Below, piece by piece: positions 13,601 to 18,905 of a stretch of 51,545 nt of DNA; within the stretch, counting starts at the first letter, position 1, and every line of letters begins with the position of its first letter. The stretch is from positions 1 through 51,545 of the forward strand of contig JAAUPE010000040.1 of NCBI GenBank assembly GCA_012034595.1, given 5' to 3'. The translations under genes were made by a program, and so were the position numbers. The DNA is from Calothrix sp. CSU_2_0. Its GTDB lineage: Bacteria > Cyanobacteriota > Cyanobacteriia > Cyanobacteriales > Nostocaceae. The notes beneath the pieces are model-generated. The model had not been told where the DNA came from. It saw only the letters and a program-made list of their open reading frames with translations, and did no database searches.

Positions 13601-14552
13601 CGGGAAGGGTACTACCATAAATTGCTTCTAATTGACTGCGGGTAAAACGGAAACTACCATCGGCGTTTCTTTGAGCGAGAACGTTGGTAAAGTTGGCGGT
13701 TAGAGTGTTGTTAAATCCAGCTTTGAATTCAGCGATTGTACTATTATCGAGAACGCTACCAATGATTGTCGGGTCGGATGTGATTTTATCGATGTTAGTG
13801 GTGTTATTGGCTGCCGTATCCCGCTCTAAGGATGCAGATATTGTCGGTGCAATGCTATCGGGTGTCGTATCCCCAGCGTAAATTACCGTTGTTTGCCCGT
13901 TAAAAGTAATATTACCTTTCGCACCAATAGTTCCGTAGAGAGTTGAATTTCCGTTGAAAGTGAAATCTCCACCGCTAATAAACGTACCTCGAGTATCCGA
14001 TGCTCCGCTAAAGGTTAGACTACCCTGGGACACAACCTGCATCTTGTTGCTCGAATTGAGGTTTTTGCTGGCTCCATTGAAGGTAATGCTGCCCGTGCTG
14101 CTGCCATTGGCAATTGTCGTCGTACCCTCAAATCTGGCGTTGCCTGCCATATTTACCGAATTCGAGGCAAATGCAGCGACATTATTTCCCTGGGAACGGG
14201 CTAAATCGATACTGCCGATGCTGGCAACTAGCATGACGTTGTTGAGGGTGTGGTTATTACCTTTAAAGGTAATATCCCCACTATCGACAGTAATAATATA
14301 ATTATTGAGGGTAATACCGTTGGGTATTTCCAATCCCCCACCAGTAACTCGAACCACCGTTGGATTCGCTAGGGTTCCACCACCGGGAAACTTGGAATTC
14401 CAATCGTTCGCGTTGCGAATTGGATTTTGAGCAATGTTGAAGGTGACGGTGGATGTACCGGATACGATTCGACGGCTGAGTTCCTGCTGTCTTAAATCTG
14501 CGTATGCCGGGAGATTTATTGTTTGTGGTGCAATGATTGGAGGTGGAATCAA
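1614..14552 (-). CDS. Giant surface protein 2, main segment (Ig-like, cadherin, PPC repeats; 4312 residues)
   Basis: This is a very long, probably extracellular repeat protein. Order: residues 1-230 are a beta-helix-like stretch rich in G, N and S (for example 'GNITFNGQTT'). About 230-1260 are bacterial Ig-like repeats, including three long homologous copies marked 'DTAANNTTN' or close variants, 'EFKAGFNNT' and 'LPDGVHTL'. About 1265-1870 are cadherin-like and He_PIG modules ('INEAPIFTSTPNNTTIEAG'). About 1870-4140 are some 22 PPC-like beta-sandwich modules in alternation. He_PIG and the start of an SdrD-B domain follow. The frame breaks near 1681 and continues in 409-1656. The start is uncertain: the first usable codon is TTG at 14552, yet the sequence upstream back to a TGA near 14636 also reads as protein-like (about 28 codons). 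Only about 116 bases separate 14552 from paralogue P3, which suggests cotranscription. No Sec signal, RTX nonapeptides or LPXTG motif was seen. Confidence 0.85.
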   Translation of the reverse strand: MIPPPIIAPQTINLPAYADLRQQELSRRIVSGTSTVTFNIAQNPIRNANDWNSKFPGGGTLANPTVVRVTGGGLEIPNGITLNNYIITVDSGDITFKGNNHTLNNVMLVASIGSIDLARSQGNNVAAFASNSVNMAGNARFEGTTTIANGSSTGSITFNGASKNLNSSNKMQVVSQGSLTFSGASDTRGTFISGGDFTFNGNSTLYGTIGAKGNITFNGQTTVIYAGDTTPDSIAPTISASLERDTAANNTTNIDKITSDPTIIGSVLDNSTIAEFKAGFNNTLTANFTNVLAQRNADGSFRFTRSQLEAIYGSTLPDGVHTLKLQATDSSGNATSVYEFTFTLDTTEPAPNNLDLTAATDSGTSNTDNLTNRTNPTITGNANPGANVQLTNNNQVIGNAIADSNGNWQITGSNLVNGTYILTATATDIAGNTSAASQPLQITIDTVAPNPPVFRITAATDTGESNSDGITNNNTPVITGTAEANSQVELYKDGQLVGTTNASANGAWQIQLAVLTNGNHTFTATTTDAAGNTSSPSSAYTITIDTQINPPSNLDLMGSSDSGTSDTDNITKSTTPTITGNADANNQIQLFNGIQLVGQTTANSDGKWQITPSELTAGTYNLSAVASDIAGNTSTPSTPLQIVIDSLLPQLTLTTPIDTQPLQQGARLVGSVDGTGSPIVGLSYRFDDLPEINLPVTFGGLFDTTIDFTGISNGSYRLTITAIDTAGNTKIDRYNVFVGVDTAAPAITANLQRDTAANNTTNTDKITFDPRISGTVIDASNVVEFKAGFNNTPVANFTDVLSYRNSDGSFALDVAALNVIYGGNLPDGLHTLKLIAKDNLGNTSPTYEFTFTLDTTTPVPSLNLTTVSDTGISNQDKITNDSTPTIAGTGEIGATIQLFNGSQELGQAVVDGNGTWQITTSELTDGVQLLNATVTDIAGNTTTSAALAVTLDTLLPQLTLTTPLESLPLEPGSKLTGSVNGTGTAIASFTYRFNNFAEKLISFNSAGTFEQNFDFTGLSDGNYTLIITATDTAGNVTAQQYNVTVNATPAVSTITASLANDTASNNTTNTDKITFDPSIVGNIANAATVVEFKAGFNNTLPANFVDVFAQLNSDGSFSFNRSQLEAIYGSTLPDGANTLRLFATDISGNISSIFSFTFTLDTTTNVPTFNLDPVSDSGTVGDNRTKFDTVTLAGLAEPGAILQIEGTTKTVTADNTGKYSFADIALNPGDNQFIVKAIDIAGNQRTYSTAIYRFSAPTAINLSNNIVAENSTVGKVIGEFSSIDSDLGDTHTYTLVDNAGGRFQIVDNKLQVANGTLLNFEANSQHNVIVRSTDKNGLSKEETIAIALSNINEAPIFTSTPNNTTIEAGNPFTYNITTTDPDAGDTRIISATGLPTWLTFTDNGNGTATITGTPNNSQLGLFNIVLTATDAAGLKSNQNIIIGSQITLAEQTNFNSERSFPLVIPNTPSILRFKIDPIFDNIDLDSINDAFEVALVDASGNAIVHTINKGRDAFFNLTEGENPVFASGTTYDAATKTVSLNLTGVSPQTATLIFRLVNDDSDTTTNVKITDFALVAAPTGTTAPTQTIFAPEISGTAAPNFNLLTDVSNSLVAEYSRTSFNKNSKTLYADIIVRNAGSYSVDVPLLVAVNNISDPSIILRNPDGVTPDGIPYYDFTSLVVGGKLNPNGESASRAIAFYNPSGVQFTYDVVVLAQLNIKPVIESKPVIEIIGGQEYRYQVKASDKNGDILSYKLLVSPNGMGINSETGLISWNTTASNKGNQSVVVEVSDSRGGVETQVFDLAVIDTPPNRPPVFTTNPVVDAAINTEYKYDADAVDPDRDDLTYNLVLGPDGMTVDQTTGEVTWTPTYENTFGDTILGKINNPGERYIYKFGMVEGQSIYFDPLKFAGDANYWRVEIISPSGRKLVDASGNHSGPLNLTETGNYQLIISTYSGITGDYGFKLLDLDTIPVAQFDTNITDTINPGTEDRLYRFNGNQGQRLYLDTLSTQTRLDWVLYRADNQVAISQSWSDIELELPSTGEYILALRGSAAFNSSVGYTFRIVTPDTNIVELTGFGSQANPNTQTGSISEKGEQDIYTFTGSKGQRLYFDVLDVIAERYGIEATLISPSGKEYFKHSMSEGDVNLRTLEEDGNYRLIIDGLSENTGSYAFNLLDATLATSINLDTEIEGTLNPGKETHLYQFIATADSRLSFDSLLNIPGTWTLYGPGNQIITGSGVGLNSYFETEEPLPVTGTYILAIQGAGTDAIDYKFKVITPETQSGGLIFFDTPVSAQITEKGERDIYTINGNAGARVFLDTLIDNSQIRFTLTSPNGEKLINRDLYLDRFYDPIILPESGTYQLVVDGNEATSESDYSFQLLSSDNAETLTVNATQSTSGTLDPGSSAKLYQINGIKGERIYLDSQIDVSQTNGSGVFILYSPGNQLLISSYTNQDFEYELPSTGTYYLMVRGDGEIPLDYQIQLISTSVSPAPVSRNLNDVVAGVGISQLGEQDIYTYNVTTVGTRVYFDGRGSNSNIIARLINPSGVEVWSGNTASDGEPITLLETGIYRLIVDGSLDATGNYGFRLANLATSATSLTLGSAVTGNLAAGETRFYSINGILGQSLKFDNLAITANGEWVLYAPGKLFNGGTTVSSASLSQDFEVTLPASGIYVLALRNNSDTSTNFNFRVDNLGAATGSNNSILSEPPGFVSPTTTHIKTFNATAGTYIYFDNRIALTGSTNIRLIHQNADVYDFRIDTPIQLTKSGPYTIRIEGEGNYDYQLINFAVPSSTTQLNFDSTQTNAKTTNFSTGYATQVYRFTATVGQKLFYDALDSNASNATAVQIISPSGDRIFNNFATANSELLAIAETGTYYVVISNNTESIENVSFRLLNASSTNGSTIISNFSNPISGEFDAAEQRSNLYRFNISNSLANQPFYFNVESGNSSRNSWTLYAPGGSIVTDGNGSFNDLEITPPRAGEYVLAVRGNGEASSYQFSIIPLTQSPVAKNIGDEISGSISLPGEKDIYTINVTNPQQRIYIDGITDSSAGNIKVSLISPSGIKVVDALDMAGNQQLFALDEVGEYRLVVDAKDDYTGDYSLRLIDTSNAIPLEFSQVTTQTIPNNQTVLYKFEATAGKYFYLKSDITAGDKSVWTLYSSGRQVISTNLSFNAENDSKVILPIDGTYILALEGYGADGTTYELELVEPEVAPAQVIQIGDIVVNPDSSLKNIEKPGEKDTYTFTGSIGQNLLFDSIIGTSGLNVEIFSPSGQKIYSEESTVQEAPFTLIEGGDYQIVISGNGRSVGDYQFRLFDLEQAAKIDLNTTSTVTLDRASEAKVYKITGSKGQNLYFDSIGDFQTDTAYTGWTLYSSVNQVVASGNSRFGRPDLDVLLPGDGTYTLVFDSDNNNINTETYDFQIIATEVAAKELTFGETFSGTLEQPGDTHSYTFNGQVGERLFFDSLLGNSAIFVKLYSPSSPNDTIQLFSTADDSGKPFFLQETGEYRLVIDPDYETVGDYSFRLVDIEDTEVAEQLKLNTNYNKTIETQGQIDFYQFQAQKGDKLYFNLQDGDETNVTWSIFGPDNEILAGIGNVYPDLEIKAEYAGKYVLAVKSQDGSPASYNFQVSAPVATAKTLELGTIESGSISKPGEQYEYTFTATAGQRIFFDTLADNDKVSIKLIGPGNVDITSFRGDSDASAPVTLTENGTYRLVVDTSFDATGDYSFRLLDAGQTKLTFDEEQSGSLNSRETALYQISGKVGDRITFDIPSGSWEGLEWTLYGIDGAILGYPGFNSNSLSWMLPATGSYTLALRNLTANTDAEAIDYSFDVSKEAPTPVTLAGFGTVQTGAIASGQVATHTFSATAGTRVYFDSLDSGYDEIYFEIVAPDNTVIHSSSMNSDFTIAQLQKSGTYTLRIQGNDATSVGDYKYRLLELPNQTPDPRDNENSLELGGQIAKTLNGYETEVFSFTGTVGQKIFYDGIIPTDNNGYIGAILVSPSGRTALDLNQWSVNALSDTGLYTLSETGTYNLLVLNPQDTPTGVRFRVLDAKDAEILQPNRLVAGNLQPGSATNLYKLSGKAEQRLYLDAISGDGISWSLYNSETGQVVAGPSSMNDLEATIPTDGEYILAINGTSSDAVSYSFQVVSFPDATAIITPGNGESTSVGDGLGSYRVVLETSDSKGGTAEQSFMVRVGPEPGNNAPVIATDAIADGFANRFYRYDVDANDADGDRLTYSLAEAPGGMFIDSQTGKITWITPVVGIQTVKIRVTDGRGGVETQTFDLNIADDEFGTIRGAVFSIKMLMANGWSPTPAISLLIVE
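2130..8946 (-). repeat. Array of about 22 alternating PPC-like modules in giant protein 2
   Basis: Each module is about 100-105 residues and has the pre-peptidase C-terminal (PPC) pattern: 'GE.DIYTFTGSKGQRLYFD', then a 'LISPSG' or 'LYAPGNQ' strand, then 'G.YRLVVDG....GDYSFRLLD' or 'G.YILAL.G....YSF.V'. Two subtypes alternate. About 12 'SPSG'-type and 10 'LY.PG'-type copies can be counted, with two places where SPSG-type copies sit next to each other. The protein copies are diverged, so this is an old array. Counts are by eye. Confidence 0.75.
11035..13870 (-). repeat. Three long homologous Ig-like repeats plus shorter Ig-like modules
   Basis: Copies lie near 13870-13500, 12340-11990 and 11405-11040. 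Each reads, in order, 'DTAANNTTN' or a close variant, 'DKIT.DP', 'EFKAGFNNT', 'DGSF', 'IYG..LPDG' and 'FTFTLDTT'. Shorter bacterial Ig-like modules ending 'ATATDIAGNTS' and 'DTVAP' lie between them. The DNA of the copies is visibly similar (for example 'ttaccatca..aaattgc' and 'accatcgggtaag' blocks), so some duplication is recent. Confidence 0.7.
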
Positions 14553-14668
14553 TCCCGCATACTCGTTGCTCGGTCCGTTGGCTGTTGTGTATCCAGCCGA
14601 GACGGTAACGGCATTATTGACAAGGAGCGGTTTACCTCATGCTAGATTCAATTTATCAAAGCTTTCAA

Positions 14669-15448
14669 TTAAACCCCATTCATTGCAAATAGGTTAGCTT
14701 CACTCTCACCATATGGCATTTCTTCATAAGCCTGATTTTGGGAGTTAGGTTGATAGTTTTCTAGTATATTTTTGGCTAAAAAGTGATGATTAATAATCTC
14801 GTTAAATGTAGCGAAATCTGTTTGCCAATTGTTTATTATTCCCTGCATGTAGGCAATATCTTCTGCTGGATTTTTCCCATTGATTGCATAGCTGAAACTA
14901 CCACTAAACATGACGATAGGAATAGTTGTTTCATCTTCTTCCTTACGCATTGTCGCTTCGGTAATACTCAGGTATAATGGCGAGCGTTCCATGTCGAATA
15001 CTAGGTTTACAGAAGCACGTACTGCTGATTTGCCAATTCCTTGCCAGGATGCATCTGCTAAGAAGTTTGATGTGATATATTTTGATGCTGTATCTTTACC
15101 TTCTGGGAATGATAGAAACCCACGAATGTTGATTCCTATTGCTTCGTATTCGAGGTTGGGAAGTGTTTGAATGTATTTCCCTGCTATTACTGGAATCCCC
15201 AATTGTTCAGGGGTTTTATCAAGCATTGTCTCTGAAAAAATAATCCGGTTCCCCTCTCCGACTACAACGATATTTTTTTCAAATTCCATGCGCGAAAAAT
15301 TTCTAGCACTGGCTGGTTGGGAGACCAGTTTTGTGTCTCCTTCAATAATTCCTGCACCACTAAAAAAGTCTGGATTGATGGTAGATACTGCTGGTTTTCT
15401 TGTTGCTGCGACGATATCAAGATTTAAGCCTGATAATTGTTGGCTCAT
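14669..15448 (-). CDS. Conserved protein of unknown function, P family (P3)
   Basis: 259 residues; function not recognised. It is a paralogue of the genes at 47191-47907 and 48192-48935. Shared blocks, in order, are 'NPDFFSGAGI', 'RIIFSE', 'YIQTLPNLEYEAIGINIRG', 'YLSITEATMR', 'PIVMFSGSFSYAI' and 'NNWQTDFATFNEIINHHFL'. No signal peptide or membrane segment is visible, so it is probably cytoplasmic. The ATG at 15448 is preceded by AAAGGT at good spacing. Its stop lies about 116 bases before the first usable start of giant gene 2 and only about 33 bases before the in-frame stop that bounds that frame. The two are probably cotranscribed, and a role connected with the giant protein (folding, export or assembly) is inference from neighbourhood only. 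Compared with P1 it has a longer C-terminal tail ('QNQAYEEMPYGESEANLF'). Confidence 0.85.
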   Translation of the reverse strand: MSQQLSGLNLDIVAATRKPAVSTINPDFFSGAGIIEGDTKLVSQPASARNFSRMEFEKNIVVVGEGNRIIFSETMLDKTPEQLGIPVIAGKYIQTLPNLEYEAIGINIRGFLSFPEGKDTASKYITSNFLADASWQGIGKSAVRASVNLVFDMERSPLYLSITEATMRKEEDETTIPIVMFSGSFSYAINGKNPAEDIAYMQGIINNWQTDFATFNEIINHHFLAKNILENYQPNSQNQAYEEMPYGESEANLFAMNGV

Positions 15449-16249
15449 TTTTACCTTTAACTAGTTAGTTTAAATTGTTTTAGCCCATGCTAACTTTCAC
15501 CAGATAACTGTATTTCTGGTGAGAGCAAAATCGAAAATCAATTTTTAAATTAAGATAAAAATTTTCTTAATGTTGCTATTGATTATCTATCCAATACTTT
15601 TTTAATCTTTCTGACTTCAAAACATAATTCGTATTTATACTTATTTTTTCTATGCTTGCTTTTCAGTAATATACTTACTTGTTAATTATTTTTAGATGGC
15701 GAATAATAAGTAATTTCTCCAGTAAAGTTAGAGATAAATAGGATTTCGAGCTATTTACTCATGTTTAGTTATATACGTGTATTCACTTGTTTTAGAGCTT
15801 TTAGATTAAAAAATAACAATAAATAATCTCAGTATTATACGTAGATTTAGTTGGATAAACAATTATTATTATTTGTTATTGCGTTGCGATACTCCGCAAG
15901 ACTGCCACCATCGCAAGTTCATTTTCCGATCCGAATAAGCGATCGCAATCTTTTGTTAGAGTGTTCCAAAGAATAAATGATCCAAAATCTATCACTGCGA
16001 TTGCTACCTAGCCCTTTCAGGGCAGCTACGCTAACGGAATGCGAAGCGCGTAGCTTGCTTCCACGAAGTGGTACGTCGTTCCTCCACCCTACGGGAAGCA
16101 AGCTACGCAATGACAATTGGGCATTTTGTTACTTGGAGTACTCTTATACTAAGAATGGCTGAAATTTGTATTTTTCAAATTTCTGTTGGTTCCTTTCCTT
16201 TATTAGTTTTTGGCTAATAGCTAATAGCTAACCGCTCGGAGTATAACAG
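15449..16249. other. Intergenic spacer between giant gene 1 and paralogue P3
   Basis: About 800 bases without a credible gene. The part nearest P3 (15449-15880) is very AT-rich and likely carries the P3/giant 2 promoter, though no clear -35/-10 pair stands out. The part nearest giant gene 1 (15880-16249) holds a HIP1 site, a long palindromic repeat (16022-16108) and short AGCTAAT-type repeats (about 16208-16246, 'gctaatagctaatagctaac') just downstream of the giant gene 1 stop. Short frames here follow the palindrome and are not convincing. Confidence 0.6.
16048..16108. repeat. Palindromic repeat, 15-bp arms (Nostoc-type interspersed repeat)
   Basis: The left arm GCGTAGCTTGCTTCC (16048-16062) is the exact reverse complement of 16094-16108. 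The 31-base spacer contains a further small hairpin (CCAC-GAA-GTGG, 16061-16071, overlapping the left arm). Just to its left, GCTACGC (16024-16030) pairs with GCGTAGC (16048-16054). Sequences of this look are scattered in multiple copies in heterocystous cyanobacterial genomes. Only one copy is in this window. Confidence 0.7.
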
Positions 16250-18181
16250 CTAACTTTTATTCTTTGGTACTTTTACCTGTGTAGTCGAATAAGTCACATT
16301 ACCAGCGCTATCGGTGGCACTGTAGGTTAAAGTATAGACGCGACCGTTGCCGTTACCAGAGCGCTCTGCCCGGAGGAAAATTTTACCATTAGGGCGAATT
16401 TCGATATCGCCAGCAGTATCACCATCACCCAATCCATTATCAGGTTCGTTGCTGGTTATCGATATTAATCTCACGGTGGGGTTAGCATCGAAATCATCGC
16501 TAACTTGCTTGTTAACCTGAATTTCCACCATTTTATGGTTGGGTGGCCACAATTCCCCTGGTACGGCTTGTACTTGTAGGGTAGGTGACTCATCGTCGTC
16601 GAGAATAGTAGCAATTGCTTGGGTATCGATAATATTGGCATTGATGGCTTCGCTGAGGTTAACGAAGAAGTTTTCATTTTGTTCGTCTAAGCGATCGCCA
16701 ATTATTTGTACTGCGATGGTTTTTGTGGTTTCCCCAGCAGCGAAGTTGAGAATACCATTAGTTGCGGTATAATCGCTGCCAGCAGTTGCCGTACCGTTGG
16801 CTGTTGTATATTTGACGCTGATTGCTTTAGAAGAAGCAGTGTTGAGACTGACGGTAAAGTTGAGTATTTGTGTACCGTTGTGTCCTTCGGTGATGGTTTT
16901 GTCACCAATTATCATAACTGGTGGTACATCGTTGTCGAGGATGGTGGTTACGGCTTGGTTTTTGGTGATGGTGGCATTTTCAGGATTGGTGAGGTTGAGG
17001 AAGAAGGTTTCGTCGAATTCATCAATCGCATCTCCAAGTACCTGTACCGTAATTGTTTTAGTAGTTTCACCGAGGGCGAAGGTTATTTTACCGTTGGTGG
17101 CGATGTAATCCTTACCCGCAGTTGCCGTACCGTCTTGGGTGCTGTAGTCTACGGTGACTGGTTTACCACTAACTGTGTTGAGGTTGATGGTGTAGGTGAC
17201 GATGGCTGTACCGTTGTCGCCTTCGGTGATGGTTTTGTCGCCTATTGTCAACGCTGCTGGTGCATCGTTGTCGAGGATTGTGGTTACTGCTTGGGCTTGG
17301 GAAATTGTGGCATTGGTTGCATCGCTGAGGTTGAGGAAGAAGGTTTCATCAAATTCGTCGATCGCATCCCCTAATACCTGGACGGTGATGGTTTTGCTGG
17401 TTTCGCCTGGTGCAAAGGTTACTGTACCGTTGGTGGCGGTGTAATCGGTTCCGGCGATCGCACTTCCATCTGCTGTTGTGTAATTGACGCTGACTGGTTT
17501 ACCACTAGCTGTGTTGAGGGTGATTGTGTAAGTTACTGCGATCGCACCATTGTCTCCTTCTGTAATTGTGCGATCGCCTATCGTAATTGCTGCTAGTGCA
17601 TCGTTATCAACGATTGTAGTTACAGCTTGAGCTTTGGAAATTGTTGCATTTTCGGGGTTGGTGAGGTTGAGGAAGAAGGTTTCGTCAAATTCATCGATCG
17701 CATCCCCTAATACCTGTACGGTGACGGTTTTGCTGGTTTCGCCTGGTGCGAAGATTACTGTACCGTTAGTGGCGGTGTAATCTGTGCCTGCGATCGCACT
17801 ACCATCTGCTGTTGTGTAATTAACACTAACTGGTTTGCCACTAGCCGTGTTGAGGTTGATTGTGTAGGTGACGTTTAGTATACCATTGTCCCCTTCGGTG
17901 ATAGTTTTGTCGCCTATCGTAATCGCCGCTAGTGCATCGTTATCAACAATAGTCGTTACGGCTTGGGTTTTGGTGATGGTGGCATTTTCAGGGTTGGTGA
18001 GGTTGAGGAAGAAGGTTTCATCGAATTCGTCGATCGCATCCCCTAGTACCTGTACGGTGATGGTTTTGCTGGTTTCGCCGGGTGCGAAGGTGATTGTACC
18101 GTTGGTTGCTGTGTAATCTGTGCCTGCGATCGCAGTTCCATCTGCTGTTGTGTAATTAACGCTAACTGGTTTACCATTGGA
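16250..18181 (-). CDS. Giant surface protein 1, C-terminal segment (Calx-beta repeats and WPPNHK domain)
   Basis: This is the last reading-frame segment of giant gene 1, open from about 18181 to the TAA at 16250 (644 codons). The first start-like codon within it is a TTG at 17251, but the reading clearly continues from the 18043-28542 segment after a one-base loss near 18178-18182. It holds most of a Calx-beta array ('[13 protein letters not shown]', 'YTTADGTA', '[17 protein letters not shown]', '[11 protein letters not shown]') and ends in a domain with '[13 protein letters not shown]' and '[18 protein letters not shown]'. The latter is a C-terminal module found on other large bacterial extracellular proteins. 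Calx-beta modules usually bind calcium and act as rigid stalks or adhesive units. No sorting motif or RTX repeats are present. Confidence 0.8.
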   Translation of the reverse strand, partial: SNGKPVSVNYTTADGTAIAGTDYTATNGTITFAPGETSKTITVQVLGDAIDEFDETFFLNLTNPENATITKTQAVTTIVDNDALAAITIGDKTITEGDNGILNVTYTINLNTASGKPVSVNYTTADGSAIAGTDYTATNGTVIFAPGETSKTVTVQVLGDAIDEFDETFFLNLTNPENATISKAQAVTTIVDNDALAAITIGDRTITEGDNGAIAVTYTITLNTASGKPVSVNYTTADGSAIAGTDYTATNGTVTFAPGETSKTITVQVLGDAIDEFDETFFLNLSDATNATISQAQAVTTILDNDAPAALTIGDKTITEGDNGTAIVTYTINLNTVSGKPVTVDYSTQDGTATAGKDYIATNGKITFALGETTKTITVQVLGDAIDEFDETFFLNLTNPENATITKNQAVTTILDNDVPPVMIIGDKTITEGHNGTQILNFTVSLNTASSKAISVKYTTANGTATAGSDYTATNGILNFAAGETTKTIAVQIIGDRLDEQNENFFVNLSEAINANIIDTQAIATILDDDESPTLQVQAVPGELWPPNHKMVEIQVNKQVSDDFDANPTVRLISITSNEPDNGLGDGDTAGDIEIRPNGKIFLRAERSGNGNGRVYTLTYSATDSAGNVTYSTTQVKVPKNKS

Positions 18182-18905
18182 GTATTGAGGCTGATGGTGT
18201 AGGTGACGTTTAGTGTACCGTTATCTCCTTCAGCGATCGCTCTATCGCCAATTGTAATTGCTGGTGGTGCGTCGTTATCTTCGATTGTTGTTACAGCTTG
18301 GTTTTTGGTAATTGTGGCGTTTTCGGGATTACTGAGGTTAATAAAGAAGGTTTCATCAAATTCATCTAAAGTATCCCCTAATACCTGTACTGTGATGGTT
18401 TGAGTAGTTTCACCAGGCGCAAAGGTAATTGTACCGTTGGTAGTGGTGTAATCTGTGCCTGCAACTGCTGTTCCATCTGCGGTTGTGTAATTAACGCTAA
18501 CGGGTTTACCGCTAGCTGCGGAGAGATTGACGGTGTAGGTGATTGTTGCCGCACCATTGTCTCCTTCGGTGATGGTTTTATCACCAATTGTCAGGGTTGG
18601 GGCTGCATCGTCGTCAAGGATTGTTGCAACTGCTTTATTGGTAATAATTGTGGCGTTTGTGGCATTGGTAAAGTTGATTCCAAACGTTTCGTCAAATTCG
18701 TCCAGGGTGTCACCAAGTACGTGTACTGTAACGGTTTTGCTGATTTCCCCGGTGGTGAAGCTAATTGTACCGTTGGTGGCTGTGTAATCGCTGCCTTCGG
18801 TTGCTGTACCGTCGGTGGTAGAGTAGTTGGCGGTGACGTTACGCAGGCTGGCTTCCGATAGAGTGGCGGTAAAGACGGCGTACTTGTTACCGTTGTCACC
18901 TTCGA
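16885..18905 (-). repeat. Tandem Calx-beta array, seven modules with a 336-bp period
   Basis: The same point of each module (the 'cttcgg'-type motif before the GDKTITEG coding stretch, or its variant) lies at 16885, 17221, 17557, 17893, 18228, 18564 and 18900. The spacings are 336, 336, 336, 335, 336 and 336. The 112-codon period is exact except in the one interval that contains a frameshift, which is a direct demonstration that a single base is missing there. Adjacent copies are highly similar at DNA level, indicating recent duplication or homogenisation. Confidence 0.9.

Noticed and set aside
15919-16162. Short frames in the spacer, one on each strand
   Set aside because: They are translations of the palindromic repeat and its flanks, and mirror each other.
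16539-16772. Small plus-strand frames near the end of giant gene 1
   Set aside because: No Shine-Dalgarno and no recognisable motif; the minus-strand frame there codes for a clear Calx-beta and WPPNHK domain.
16706-17444. Cys/Gly/Val-rich plus-strand frames (for example 16706-17374, 17196-17444)
   Set aside because: They are the antisense reading of the Calx-beta repeat array, recur with the same 336-bp period and lack domain character or ribosome binding sites.
16885-18905. CRISPR-like periodic repeat
   Set aside because: The period is 336 bp and the whole unit is conserved coding sequence. There is no short repeat/spacer pattern and there are no cas genes.
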